This document shows, piece after piece, positions 53,175 to 61,644 of a stretch of DNA of 64,000 bases (its first letter is position 1; each line of letters opens with the position of its first letter). Made by a program: the position numbers and the translations under genes. The notes beneath the pieces were generated by a model. That model made no database searches. It worked only from the letters and a program-made list of their open reading frames with translations, and was not told the DNA's origin. The stretch comes from Actinacidiphila paucisporea (GTDB lineage Bacteria > Actinomycetota > Actinomycetes > Streptomycetales > Streptomycetaceae), in contig NZ_FRBI01000014.1 in assembly GCF_900142575.1 (NCBI RefSeq), positions 1 to 64,000 on the forward strand, in the 5' to 3' direction.

Positions 53175-54659
53175 CTATTCTCCCGCGCCGCCCTCACCGC
53201 GCTCGACCAGGGTCCCCAGCACCTCGCGGGCCGCGCGGTGCCCGCTGCCGACGCAGGCCGGGATGCCCACGCCCTCGTAGGGGGCGCCGCAGACCGCGAG
53301 GCCGGGGAGCTTGGCGACCTGCTCGCGGATGCGGGCGACACGGTCGACGTGGCCGACCGGGTACTGCGGCAGGCCGCCGTCCCAGCGGGTGACGCGGGCG
53401 GCGACCGGTGCGGCCCGCAGGCCGACCGCCTCCCCCAGGTCCTCGCGGGACAGCCGGACCAGGTCGGTGTCGTCCCAGGCGAGGTCCCCCTCGTCGCCGT
53501 GGCGGCCGACCGAGGTGCGCAGCACCACCGTGTCGCCGCCGGCCGCGTCCTGCCAGCCCCATTTGCGGCTGGAGAAGGTCGAGGCCTTGATCGTACGGCC
53601 GTCGACCGGCGGGACGAGGAAGCCGCTGGACCTCGGCAGCCGGTCCAGGTGGGCGCGGCGGAAGGCCATGGTGACCAGCGCCATGCTCGCGTAGTCGACG
53701 CTGCCCAGGTCGGCCGCGGCGGCCGGCGACTCGGCGCCGAGCAGCCGGGCGGCGACGGGCGCGGGGACGGCGAGGACCACGGCGTCGGCGTCCAGGGCGC
53801 GGTCATCGAGGCGCACCTGCCAGCCGTGCGGCCCGGTCCTGCGCAGCTCGCGCACCGGCGCCGAGGTCGCGATCGTGACGCCGGCGGCCCGGCAGGCGTC
53901 GGCGACGGCGAGCGGCAGCCGGCCGACGCCGCCGCGGATGCCGTTGAAGACCGGCCCGGCACCGGCCGCCACGGCGGCCCTGGCCTGGACGGCGCGGGCC
54001 GCCGTGATCAGCGAGCGCTCGGTGCGGGCCGCGGTGAAGAGCTGGGGGACGGCGGCGCGCAGCGAGATCTCGTACGCGTTCCCGGCGTAGACACCGCCGA
54101 GCAGCGGCTCCACCAGCCGGTCGACGACCTCGCGACCGAGCCGGGCGGCGACGAAGGCGCCGACGGCCACGTCGCCGTCGATCCCGGTGCGCGGCAGGAC
54201 GTGGTCGAGCGGCAGCCGGGCGAGGCCCGCGGCAGAGAGCACCCCGGAGGCGGCGAGCGGGCCGAGGTCGCCGGGGACGCCCATCACGTGGCCCTTGGGC
54301 ATCGGGCGCAGCCGGCCGCGGGTCCACAGGGCGGCACCGAGCACGGCGGGCGGCTCCAGGTCGTCGCCGAGGCCGACCTCGCGGGCCAGCTCGACCGCTT
54401 CCGGACGTCGGGCCAGAATCGATTCGGCACCGAGGTCGACCGGCACTCCGGCGATCTCGTCGGCGTGCAGCTTGCCGCCGAGCCGGGCCGAGGCCTCCAG
54501 GAGCGTCACCCGGGCGCCGGAGCCGGCCAGCCGGTGGGCGGCGGCCAGGCCCGCGATGCCGCCGCCGATCACCACCACATGTCGCCCCGCGGGTCCTGCC
54601 GCGGGTCCCGCGGCCTCGCGAGCGGCTGCCGGGTCCGTGCGGCTGTGCGTGTGGCTCAT
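53175..54659 (-). CDS. hemY: Coproporphyrinogen/protoporphyrinogen oxidase
   Basis: A 494-residue flavoprotein with the FAD dinucleotide motif VVVIGGGIAGLAAAHRLAGS (residues 28-47), ESILARRPEAVELA and GGLPQYPVGHVDRVARI, typical of HemG/HemY oxidases. With HemQ downstream it likely oxidises coproporphyrinogen III to coproporphyrin III. Ferrochelatase (hemH) is not in this window. It starts 135 nt from the divergent DUF4349 gene. Confidence 0.93.
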   Translation of the reverse strand: MSHTHSRTDPAAAREAAGPAAGPAGRHVVVIGGGIAGLAAAHRLAGSGARVTLLEASARLGGKLHADEIAGVPVDLGAESILARRPEAVELAREVGLGDDLEPPAVLGAALWTRGRLRPMPKGHVMGVPGDLGPLAASGVLSAAGLARLPLDHVLPRTGIDGDVAVGAFVAARLGREVVDRLVEPLLGGVYAGNAYEISLRAAVPQLFTAARTERSLITAARAVQARAAVAAGAGPVFNGIRGGVGRLPLAVADACRAAGVTIATSAPVRELRRTGPHGWQVRLDDRALDADAVVLAVPAPVAARLLGAESPAAAADLGSVDYASMALVTMAFRRAHLDRLPRSSGFLVPPVDGRTIKASTFSSRKWGWQDAAGGDTVVLRTSVGRHGDEGDLAWDDTDLVRLSREDLGEAVGLRAAPVAARVTRWDGGLPQYPVGHVDRVARIREQVAKLPGLAVCGAPYEGVGIPACVGSGHRAAREVLGTLVERGEGGAGE

Positions 54660-54794
54660 ACGTCCACTGTCTCAGACTCCGGATCGAGTTCGGACCGTGA
54701 CGCCTTCGGTACCGCGGAGCGGCAACGGGACGGAGGGGCCGTCCGTCCAACGAGCGGAAAGACACAACGGCCCTTGTCCTTGGGGGGATTCGAG

Positions 54795-55982
54795 ATGAGA
54801 CCCAGCACAAGACGCAGCACGGCAACCAGCGCGGGACCCGCTGCCGGGCGGCACGCGCCCGGTGCCCGCCGCCGCCGACGTGGCGCCGCCGTCTTCGCGG
54901 CGCTGCTGCTGGCCGGCGCGCTCGGCGTCGCCGGGTGCGGCGCGTCCAGCGACAAATCGTCCAGCGCGGACAAGGCGGCCGCCCCCGCGGCCGGCGCCCG
55001 CAGCGGGCAGCAGGCCGGCACGTCGGGCGGCGGCAGCAGTGGCAGCGGCGCGGACAGCGGCGCCGTGGCGCAGGGCTCCGGCGGCGGCAGCGGTACGGCG
55101 CCGAGCGCGCCGTCCGCGGGGAAAGGCGGCAGGACACCGTCGCTCGCCCCGACGTATCTGGTGCGCACCGCGGAGCTGAGCGTGCGCACCCCGCGTGTCG
55201 AGGACGCGTTGCAGCAGGCCAGGACCCTGGTCACCCGTGCGGGCGGCTACTCCGGCGACGAGGACACGGCGGTGGACGCGGCGGGCCACGCCACCTCCAC
55301 GATCCAGCTGCGGGTGCCGCCGGCGGCGTACGACCAGCTGCTCGACGAACTCGGCGGGCTCGGCACCCTGCTGGGGCGCAAGGTCAGCGTGGACGACGTC
55401 ACCGGCCAGGTGGTGGACGTGCGCAGCCGGGTGAAGTCGCAGCAGGCCAGCGTCGACCGGGTGCGCAAGCTCATGGACCAGGCGTCCGGGCTCACCGACG
55501 TGGTGTCGCTGGAGAGCGAACTGAGCACCCGCGAGGCCGCGTTGGAGGCACTGGAGGCCCAGCAGGCGTCGCTGATGGCGCAGGCGGACCTGGCCACGGT
55601 GACCTTGCGGCTGAGCGAGCCGCCGGTGAAGGCGGTGGTGCACAAGGCGCCCGTGAAGAAGAAGGACGGCTTCTGGAAGACCGTCGGCAAGGCCCTGGGC
55701 GGCGGCTGGCACGCCTTCTACGTGACCGTGCGGATCGTGCTGGTCATCCTGGCGGCGGTACTGCCGTTCCTGGCGCTCGGGGCCCTGACCTGGGTGGCCG
55801 TCATGTTGCTACGCCGCTGGTGGCCGCGGACCGAGCCGGCCGCGCCGCCGGCGAAGCCGTCCCGGCCGGCCGGGCGGCTGCCGCAGCACCCGCCGGTGCC
55901 CGGTCCGCGGCAGGACTCGCCCGCACGGGCTTCGTCGCAGGGGGCGGCGGAGCCGCCGGCGGAGCAGGAGCCGCCGGCCTGA
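54795..55982 (+). CDS. DUF4349 lipoprotein
   Basis: A 395-residue lipoprotein with lipobox VAGC (Cys48) after an Arg-rich N-terminus. A Ser/Gly/Ala-rich linker leads to the DUF4349 domain (about 115-285; TAELSVRTPRVEDALQQART, IQLRVPPAAYDQLLDELGGL) with a coiled-coil-like segment, then a transmembrane helix (about 315-340) and a Pro-rich tail. Function unknown. ATG at 54795 lies 6 nt after GGGGGGA; the longer frame overlaps hemY in antisense. It sits between hemY and hemE and is oppositely oriented to both, with 15 nt to the convergent hemE. Confidence 0.85.
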   Translation: MRPSTRRSTATSAGPAAGRHAPGARRRRRGAAVFAALLLAGALGVAGCGASSDKSSSADKAAAPAAGARSGQQAGTSGGGSSGSGADSGAVAQGSGGGSGTAPSAPSAGKGGRTPSLAPTYLVRTAELSVRTPRVEDALQQARTLVTRAGGYSGDEDTAVDAAGHATSTIQLRVPPAAYDQLLDELGGLGTLLGRKVSVDDVTGQVVDVRSRVKSQQASVDRVRKLMDQASGLTDVVSLESELSTREAALEALEAQQASLMAQADLATVTLRLSEPPVKAVVHKAPVKKKDGFWKTVGKALGGGWHAFYVTVRIVLVILAAVLPFLALGALTWVAVMLLRRWWPRTEPAAPPAKPSRPAGRLPQHPPVPGPRQDSPARASSQGAAEPPAEQEPPA

Positions 55983-55997
55983 CCGGCGGCCGGGCGC

Positions 55998-57047
55998 TCA
56001 GGCCGCCCGCGTGGTGCGGTGGACGAATTCCACCAGGCGGCTGAGCGCGTCCGGGTCGGTGCTGGGCAGGACGCCGTGGCCGAGGTTGAAGACGTGGCCG
56101 GTGCCGGCCGCGGCCGCGGCGTCCAGCACCTCGCGGGTCTTCGCCTCGACGGCCGCGGTCGGGGCGAAGAGCACCGCCGGGTCGAGGTTGCCCTGCAGGG
56201 CCTTGCCGGGCCCGACCCGGCGGGCGGCCTCGTCCAGCGGCACCCGCCAGTCGACGCCCACCACGTCGGCGCCCGCCTCGCCCATCAGACCGAGCAGTTC
56301 GCCGGTGCCGACGCCGAAGTGGATGCGGGGCACCCCGTACCCGGCGACGGCGTCGAAGACCTTGGCCGAGGACGGCATCACGAAACGCCGGTAGTCGGCG
56401 GGCGACAGCGCGCCGACCCAGGAGTCGAAGACCTGCACCGCGCTGGCGCCGGCCTCGATCTGCACCTTCAAGAAGGCCGCGGTGATGTCGGCGAGCCGGT
56501 CCAGCAGGTCACGCCACAGCTCCGGGTCGCCGTACATCAGGGCCTTGGTGCGCTCGTGGTTGCGGGACGGGCCGCCCTCCACGAGGTAGCTGGCCAGCGT
56601 GAAGGGGGCGCCGGCGAAGCCGATCAGCGGGGTGGCGCCCAGCTCGGCGGTGAGCAGGCCGACGGCCTCGGTCACGTAGCCGACGTCGGTCGGCTCCAGG
56701 TCGCGCAGCCTGGCGAGGTCCTGGCGGGTGCGGATCGGGTCCGCGACGACCGGGCCGACGCCCGGCTTGATGTCCAGGTCGAGGCCGATCGCCTTGAGCG
56801 GCACCACGATGTCGCTGTAGTAGATCGCCGCGTCCACCCGGTGCCGCCTGACCGGCTGCAGGGTGATCTCGGTGACCAGCTCGGGCCGCGTGCACGACTC
56901 GAGCATCGGGATGCCCTCACGCAGTTTCAGGTACTCGGGCAGCGACCGCCCTGCCTGCCGCATGAACCACACGGGGGTGTGCGGCACCGGTTCGTTCCGG
57001 CAGGCACGGATGAAAGGGGAAGCAGCGGTCTGCTGGTGCGCACTCAC
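55998..57047 (-). CDS. hemE: Uroporphyrinogen decarboxylase
   Basis: A 349-residue enzyme that converts uroporphyrinogen III to coproporphyrinogen III. HTPVWFMRQAGRSLPEYLKL is the Arg-rich substrate signature, and GFAGAPFTLASYLVEGGPSR and FNLGHGVLPSTDPD are further marks. GTG at 57047 (start MSAHQQ) is preferred because GGAGG is 9 nt away; the ATG at 57056 would have no spacing at all. It is divergent from the DUF3000 gene. Confidence 0.94.
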   Translation of the reverse strand: MSAHQQTAASPFIRACRNEPVPHTPVWFMRQAGRSLPEYLKLREGIPMLESCTRPELVTEITLQPVRRHRVDAAIYYSDIVVPLKAIGLDLDIKPGVGPVVADPIRTRQDLARLRDLEPTDVGYVTEAVGLLTAELGATPLIGFAGAPFTLASYLVEGGPSRNHERTKALMYGDPELWRDLLDRLADITAAFLKVQIEAGASAVQVFDSWVGALSPADYRRFVMPSSAKVFDAVAGYGVPRIHFGVGTGELLGLMGEAGADVVGVDWRVPLDEAARRVGPGKALQGNLDPAVLFAPTAAVEAKTREVLDAAAAAGTGHVFNLGHGVLPSTDPDALSRLVEFVHRTTRAA

Positions 57048-57129
57048 AACGGGCATCCTCCCACGGCGGCGCGGGCACCGGTTTCCGGGGCCTCGGGTGT
57101 TGTTGCGCACGCGAGGGGCGTCAGCGCCC

Positions 57130-57135
57130 TAGTCT
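57130..57135 (+). promoter_or_regulatory. Leaderless -10 box before the DUF3000 gene
   Basis: TAGTCT followed by 7 nt and ATG, without a Shine-Dalgarno sequence. Confidence 0.45.
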
Positions 57136-57142
57136 TCCGGGC

Positions 57143-57772
57143 ATGGCAGCGGTGCATGGGCAGCTCGGCGAGGACGACGGGGTCCCCTATCCCTTTCGGC
57201 ATGCGGTGGACGCCCTGCGGGGGGCGCGGGTGCGGTCCGAAGTGCGGATCGAGGAGGTGACGGCGCCGCGCCGGCTGGCCGCGTACGCCTACGCGCTGGA
57301 GGCCACGGTGGTGGCCGACGGCGAGGAGCTGGCCGACGGCCGGGTGGTGCTGCTGCACGAACCGGCCGGCCACGACGCCTGGCACGGCACCTTCCGGCTG
57401 GTGACACTGGCCAGGGCCGACCTGGAGCCGGAGATGGCCGGCGACCCGCTGCTGCCCGAGGTGAGCTGGTCCTGGCTGACCGGCGCGCTCGACGCCCGCG
57501 GCGCCGACCACGACGAGCCGAGCGGTACGGTCTCGCGCGCGTCCTCGCACTTCTTCGGCGGCCTCGCCGACCGGCCGGACGAGACCAGGATCGAACTGCG
57601 CGCCTCGTGGTCGCCGCGGGAGCGGCCCGGCGGCGAGATCGACGTGACGGCCCACCTGGCGGCCTGGTGCGACCTGCTGTGCACCTGCGCGGGCCTGCCG
57701 CCCGCCGAGGGCCCTGACGCCTCGGTACGCGGTACGGCGGGCGTGGTGCCGCTGCCGAAGCGGCGCACCTGA
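57143..57772 (+). CDS. DUF3000 family protein
   Basis: A 209-residue actinobacterial protein (PFRHAVDALRGARVRSEVRI, WHGTFRLVTLARADLEPEMA, SWLTGALDARGA). No catalytic motif is recognised and no function is known. It lies next to hemE and before whiI, a conserved neighbourhood in Streptomyces, and is divergent from hemE. Confidence 0.87.
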   Translation: MAAVHGQLGEDDGVPYPFRHAVDALRGARVRSEVRIEEVTAPRRLAAYAYALEATVVADGEELADGRVVLLHEPAGHDAWHGTFRLVTLARADLEPEMAGDPLLPEVSWSWLTGALDARGADHDEPSGTVSRASSHFFGGLADRPDETRIELRASWSPRERPGGEIDVTAHLAAWCDLLCTCAGLPPAEGPDASVRGTAGVVPLPKRRT

Positions 57773-57790
57773 CTGACGGGCCGACAACCC

Positions 57791-57828
57791 CGGGCACCGC
57801 ACGGCGGTGTCCGGGCACAGCTGTGCCC
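57791..57828 (+). terminator. Tandem hairpins after the DUF3000 gene
   Basis: 57791-57800 pairs with 57804-57813 (10 bp, one G-U), and GGGCACAGCTGTGCCC (57813-57828) is a perfect palindrome. They separate DUF3000 from the whiI promoter. Confidence 0.65.
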
Positions 57829-57898
57829 CGCCTGCTCTGGCGTTCGATCGACCGTCCGATTTGCCGGAAATAATGCTCAATAAATCGTGATCTTTCCC

Positions 57899-57926
57899 TA
57901 AAGCCCGGGGCACTTGCTGCCGAAGG
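57899..57926 (+). promoter_or_regulatory. whiI: Sigma-WhiG-type promoter of whiI
   Basis: TAAA (57899-57902), 16 bp, then GCCGAAGG (57919-57926), close to the FliA/WhiG consensus TAAA-N15/16-GCCGATAA. whiI is a known sigma-WhiG target in S. coelicolor. The start codon is 41 nt downstream. The upstream stretch 57860-57898 is unusually AT-rich for this DNA. Confidence 0.75.
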
Positions 57927-57967
57927 AAACTGTGACCGTTTCAGTCCCCTTTGCCACAGGAGGCCCG

Positions 57968-58636
57968 GTGTCCGTTCTTCTCGAGCAGCCCACGAGCCTG
58001 GTCGCCTACCGTCCCAGCAAGCCGACGGCCATGGTCGTCGTAGCCGACCCCCGCGTCCGCTCCACTGTCACCCGACACCTGTGGGCTCTCGGGGTTCGCG
58101 ATGTGATCGAGGCCTCGTCGATCGCCGAGGCCCGGCCCCGGGTCGGTAATCCCCGCGACATCTGCGTCGCCGACGTCCATCTCCCCGACGGTTCCGGGCT
58201 CACCCTGCTCGCCGAGACCCGCGCGGCCGGCTGGCCCAACGGCCTCGCGCTCTCCGCCGCCGACGACATCGGCGCGGTGCGCAACGCCCTCGCGGGCGGC
58301 GTCAAGGGCTACGTCGTGACCGGTACGCGCAACAGCCCGGGATCCATTGCCGGCCGCCCCGGCCTCGCCCCCCTCGGCGCCACAGCCGCCCGCATGCAAC
58401 GCCGGCCCCCTGGGGCCAACGGCCATCCCGGCAACGGCTACCGGGAGCTGTCCGGCCGCGAGGTGGAGGTCCTCCGGCTCGTCGCCGAGGGCCAGTCCAA
58501 CAAGGCGATCGGCGTGTCGATGGGCCTGTCGGCCCTGACCGTCAAGAGCCACCTGGCGCGGATCGCGCGCAAGCTCGGCACGGGTGACCGTGCCGGGATG
58601 GTCGCGGTCGCGCTGCGCACGGGCATCATCCACTGA
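57968..58636 (+). CDS. whiI: Sporulation response regulator WhiI
   Basis: A 222-residue response-regulator-like protein that I recognise as WhiI. With BldM it controls late sporulation genes in Streptomyces. The receiver half has a weakened phosphorylation pocket: only one acidic residue (Asp27 in VVVADP) where a pair is usual, although Asp69 in CVADVHLPDGSG and a Lys (VKGYV) remain. Residues about 158-205 form a LuxR-type helix-turn-helix (EGQSNKAIGVSMGLSALTVK). GTG at 57968 has AGGAGG 4 nt upstream and gives the family start MSVLLEQP; the ATG at 57914 lies inside the promoter. No histidine kinase is nearby. Confidence 0.88.
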   Translation: MSVLLEQPTSLVAYRPSKPTAMVVVADPRVRSTVTRHLWALGVRDVIEASSIAEARPRVGNPRDICVADVHLPDGSGLTLLAETRAAGWPNGLALSAADDIGAVRNALAGGVKGYVVTGTRNSPGSIAGRPGLAPLGATAARMQRRPPGANGHPGNGYRELSGREVEVLRLVAEGQSNKAIGVSMGLSALTVKSHLARIARKLGTGDRAGMVAVALRTGIIH

Positions 58637-58972
58637 CCCCTCCGGGGGCGGAACGTTCCGCCCCCACGCAGGGGGGTGCCCCTTGCGACGACCGCTCGCC
58701 TGCCCACCGCGGTGGTCGCGCGCGCAGTTCCCCGCGCCCCTGAGGGGCTTGCCCTCTGTGCGGAGGGTGAGCGTTTTCGGGGGCGCGGGGAACTGCGCGA
58801 CCAGCCACGACGGCGCGTAAGGCGAAGGCGCACCGCAAGGGGCAGGACACCAGGGGCGCGGGGTACGGCGCGGCAAGCCCACCACCGGGGGAAGGTCCCG
58901 GGAAAGGGGTCGGGGGCACCCCGGGAGGGACGAGCGAACCCCCGGAGGGCGCGGCACGGGTAGCCTTGACAG
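58637..58972. repeat. Spacer with a large inverted repeat of the dispersed element
   Basis: No gene in these 336 bp. 58722-58740 (GCGCAGTTCCCCGCGCCCC) and 58780-58798 form a perfect 19-bp stem around a 39-nt loop that includes GAGGGGCTTGCCCTC. The outer parts GGTCGC / GCGACC and GACCAGCCACGACGGCG repeat the element seen at 37.26-37.44 kb. It lies between whiI and the RNase D gene and likely ends whiI transcription. Confidence 0.75.
58961..58966 (+). promoter_or_regulatory. Leaderless -10 box before the RNase D gene
   Basis: TAGCCT is followed by 6 nt and then GTG at 58973; there is no ribosome binding site. Confidence 0.45.
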
Positions 58973-60223
58973 GTGACCGACGCCAGAGAGACCGCAACCC
59001 CGGAAGAAGACGCGGCGCCGGTTCCGCTGCTGGACCCGCGCGAGGGCATTCCGCCGGTGACCGCAGACCCGGAGGCTCTCAAGGAAGTCGTCGCGGCCTT
59101 CGCCGCGGGTTCGGGCCCGGTCGCCGTCGATGCCGAGCGCGCCTCCGGCTACCGCTACGGACAGCGGGCCTATCTGGTCCAGTTGCGCCGCGCCGGAGCA
59201 GGGACCGCGCTGATCGACCCCGTCGGGTGTCCCGACCTGTCCTCCCTGGACGCCGCGCTGCACGGCACCGAGTGGGTGCTGCACGCCGCCACCCAGGATC
59301 TTCCGTGCCTGGCCGAGCTGGGCATGCGTCCGACCTCGCTGTTCGACACCGAGCTGGCCGGGCGGCTGGCCGGTTTCCCGCGGGTCGGGTTGGGCGCGAT
59401 GGTCGAGCAGGTGCTGGGCTTCGCCCTGGAGAAGGGTCATTCCGCCGTCGACTGGTCCACCCGCCCGCTGCCCGAGCCGTGGCTGCGGTATGCGGCGCTG
59501 GACGTCGAGCTGCTGGTCGACCTGCGCGACGCGCTGGAGGAGGAGCTGCGCACCCAGGGGAAGCTGGAGTGGGCGCTGCAGGAGTTCGCGGCGATCGCCG
59601 CCGCCCCGCCGCCGGCTCCCCGGGTGGACCCGTGGCGCCGGACGTCGGGCATGCACAAGGTGCGCAGGCGCCGCCAGATCGGCGTGGTGCGCGAGCTGTG
59701 GCTGGCCCGGGACCGTGCCGCCCGGGAGCGGGACGTCTCGCCGGGCCGGGTGCTGAGCGACGCGGCGATCGTGGCCGCAGCGCTGGAGAATCCGCCGAAC
59801 GTGCACGCGCTGGCCGCGCTGCCCGGTTTCGGGCACCGGATGGGCCGCCGCCAGCTCGACCAGTGGCAGGCCGCGGTGGACCGGGCCCGCGGTCTTCCCG
59901 AGCGCGAGCTGCCGCAGCCGACGGCCGCGTACACCGGGCCGCCCCCGCCGCGCGCCTGGGCGGACAAGGATCCGGTCGCCGCCGCCCGCCTGTCGGCGGC
60001 CCGCGCCGCGGTCACCGCCCTGGCGGAGGAGCTGAATCTCCCGCAGGAGAACCTGATCACCCCGGACACCGTCCGGCGGGTCTGCTGGGCGCCACCCGGG
60101 GACCGCTCGCCCGAGGCGGTCGCCGCGGCGCTGGCCGAGCTGGGGGCCCGCCCGTGGCAGATCGGGCTGACCGCGCCGCTGCTGGCCGAGTCCCTCACCG
60201 CCCGCCCGCCGGCGGACGAGTAG
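58973..60223 (+). CDS. rnd: Ribonuclease D-like 3'-5' exonuclease with HRDC domain
   Basis: A 416-residue protein. Its DEDD-type exonuclease domain (about 40-210) has VAVDAERASGYRYGQRAYLV, ATQDLPCLAELG and AVDWSTRPLPEPWLRYAALD, and an HRDC domain follows at about 225-300 (RVLSDAAIVAAALENPPNVH). It should trim the 3' ends of stable RNAs. This order (whiI, rnd, fadA, fadB) is as in S. coelicolor. Confidence 0.9.
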   Translation: MTDARETATPEEDAAPVPLLDPREGIPPVTADPEALKEVVAAFAAGSGPVAVDAERASGYRYGQRAYLVQLRRAGAGTALIDPVGCPDLSSLDAALHGTEWVLHAATQDLPCLAELGMRPTSLFDTELAGRLAGFPRVGLGAMVEQVLGFALEKGHSAVDWSTRPLPEPWLRYAALDVELLVDLRDALEEELRTQGKLEWALQEFAAIAAAPPPAPRVDPWRRTSGMHKVRRRRQIGVVRELWLARDRAARERDVSPGRVLSDAAIVAAALENPPNVHALAALPGFGHRMGRRQLDQWQAAVDRARGLPERELPQPTAAYTGPPPPRAWADKDPVAAARLSAARAAVTALAEELNLPQENLITPDTVRRVCWAPPGDRSPEAVAAALAELGARPWQIGLTAPLLAESLTARPPADE

Positions 60224-60276
60224 CCCCCTTCCGTGTGACCTACGCCGCTTCCCCGGGTCGCACTGTCCCCAACGGT

Positions 60277-60288
60277 TACCCGCGAGTA
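60277..60288. promoter_or_regulatory. Candidate operator upstream of fadAB
   Basis: TACCCGCGAGTA is palindromic except for one base pair and resembles TetR-family operators of lipid genes (TACTCGCGAGTA-like). It lies 136 nt before the fadA start. The rest of 60224-60423 has no gene. Confidence 0.4.
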
Positions 60289-60423
60289 GCATGAGCGTCA
60301 GTCGCTTTCTCCCCTCTCGGAGGGGGAAGGCAAAGAGGTCGTGAGCAACGGCCGAGCACGATCGACTGTCGACACCGGGTCCAAGCGCCCGGAGGCGAGC
60401 GAACACAAAAAAGGGAGTACCTC

Positions 60424-61644
60424 GTGCCCCGTACAGCGAGGGACGTCGTCTTCGTCGACGGCGTCCGTACCCCGTTCGGCAAGGCGGGCCCGAAGGGCAT
60501 CTATCACGAGACCCGCGCCGACGACCTGGTGATCAAGTGCATCCGGGAGCTGCTGCGGCGGAACCCGGACCTCGACCCGGCACGTGTCGACGAGGTCGCC
60601 GTCGCCGCGACGACCCAGATCGGCGACCAGGGGCTCACCCTGGGGCGTACCGCGGGCATCCTGGCCGGGCTGCCGACGACCGTGCCCGGGTTCTCGATCG
60701 ACCGGATGTGCGCCGGTGCGATGACCGCGGTGACGACGACGGCCGGCGGGATCGCGTTCGGCGCGTACGACGTGGTCGTCGCGGGCGGTGTCGAGCACAT
60801 GGGGCGGCACCCGATGGGCGAGGGCGTGGACCCGAACCCGCGGTTCGTCTCGGAGAAGCTCGTCGACGAGTCCGCGATGTTCATGGGCATGACCGCGGAG
60901 AACCTGCACGACCGCTTCCCGGGGCTGACCCGGGCGCGGGCCGACGAGTTCGCGCTCCGCAGCCAGGAGAAGGCGGCGAAGGCGTACGCCAACGGCCGGA
61001 TCCAGCAGGACCTGGTGCCGATCGCGGTCCGCCGCACGAACGCCGAGGCCGGTGAGACCGGCTGGGGCCTCGCGACCGCCGACGAGCCGATGCGCCCCGG
61101 CACCACGCTGGAGCAGCTGGCCGGGCTCAAGACGCCCTTCAGGGCGCACGGCCGGGTCACCGCGGGCAACGCGGCGGGCCTCAACGACGGTGCGACCGCC
61201 TCGCTGCTCGCCGCCGAGGACGTCGCCCGGGAGCTGGGCCTGCCGGTGAAGATGCGCCTGGTGTCGTACGCCTTCGCGGGCGTCGAGCCCGAGGTCATGG
61301 GCATCGGCCCGATCCCGGCCACCGAGAAGGCGCTCGCCAAGGCGGGCCTGGGCATCGAGGACATCGGGCTGTTCGAGGTCAACGAGGCCTTCGCCGTCCA
61401 GGTGCTGTCGCTGCTCGACCACTACGGCATCGCCGACGACGACCCGCGGGTCAACCAGTACGGCGGCGCCATCGCCTTCGGCCACCCGCTGGCCTCCTCC
61501 GGGGTACGGCTGATGACCCAGCTGGCCCGGCAGTTCGAGGAGCAGCCGCACGTGCGCTACGGCATCACCACGATGTGCGTCGGCTTCGGCATGGGCGGCA
61601 CGGTCGTCTGGGAGAACCCCCACTTCGACGGGAGCGGCAAGTGA
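60424..61644 (+). CDS. fadA: Acetyl-CoA acyltransferase (thiolase)
   Basis: A 406-residue thiolase that cleaves 3-ketoacyl-CoA in beta-oxidation. The acylated Cys is Cys96 in DRMCAGAMTAVT, VNEAFAVQVL gives the His-loop region, GGAIAFGHPLASSG contains the catalytic His and TTMCVGFGMGG the second Cys. The GTG start has AAGGGAG upstream. Its stop overlaps the fadB start as GTGA. Confidence 0.94.
   Translation: MPRTARDVVFVDGVRTPFGKAGPKGIYHETRADDLVIKCIRELLRRNPDLDPARVDEVAVAATTQIGDQGLTLGRTAGILAGLPTTVPGFSIDRMCAGAMTAVTTTAGGIAFGAYDVVVAGGVEHMGRHPMGEGVDPNPRFVSEKLVDESAMFMGMTAENLHDRFPGLTRARADEFALRSQEKAAKAYANGRIQQDLVPIAVRRTNAEAGETGWGLATADEPMRPGTTLEQLAGLKTPFRAHGRVTAGNAAGLNDGATASLLAAEDVARELGLPVKMRLVSYAFAGVEPEVMGIGPIPATEKALAKAGLGIEDIGLFEVNEAFAVQVLSLLDHYGIADDDPRVNQYGGAIAFGHPLASSGVRLMTQLARQFEEQPHVRYGITTMCVGFGMGGTVVWENPHFDGSGK

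Noticed and set aside
53061..54794. Long plus-strand frame before the DUF4349 lipoprotein
   Set aside because: It is antisense to hemY; the lipoprotein signal peptide starts at 54795.
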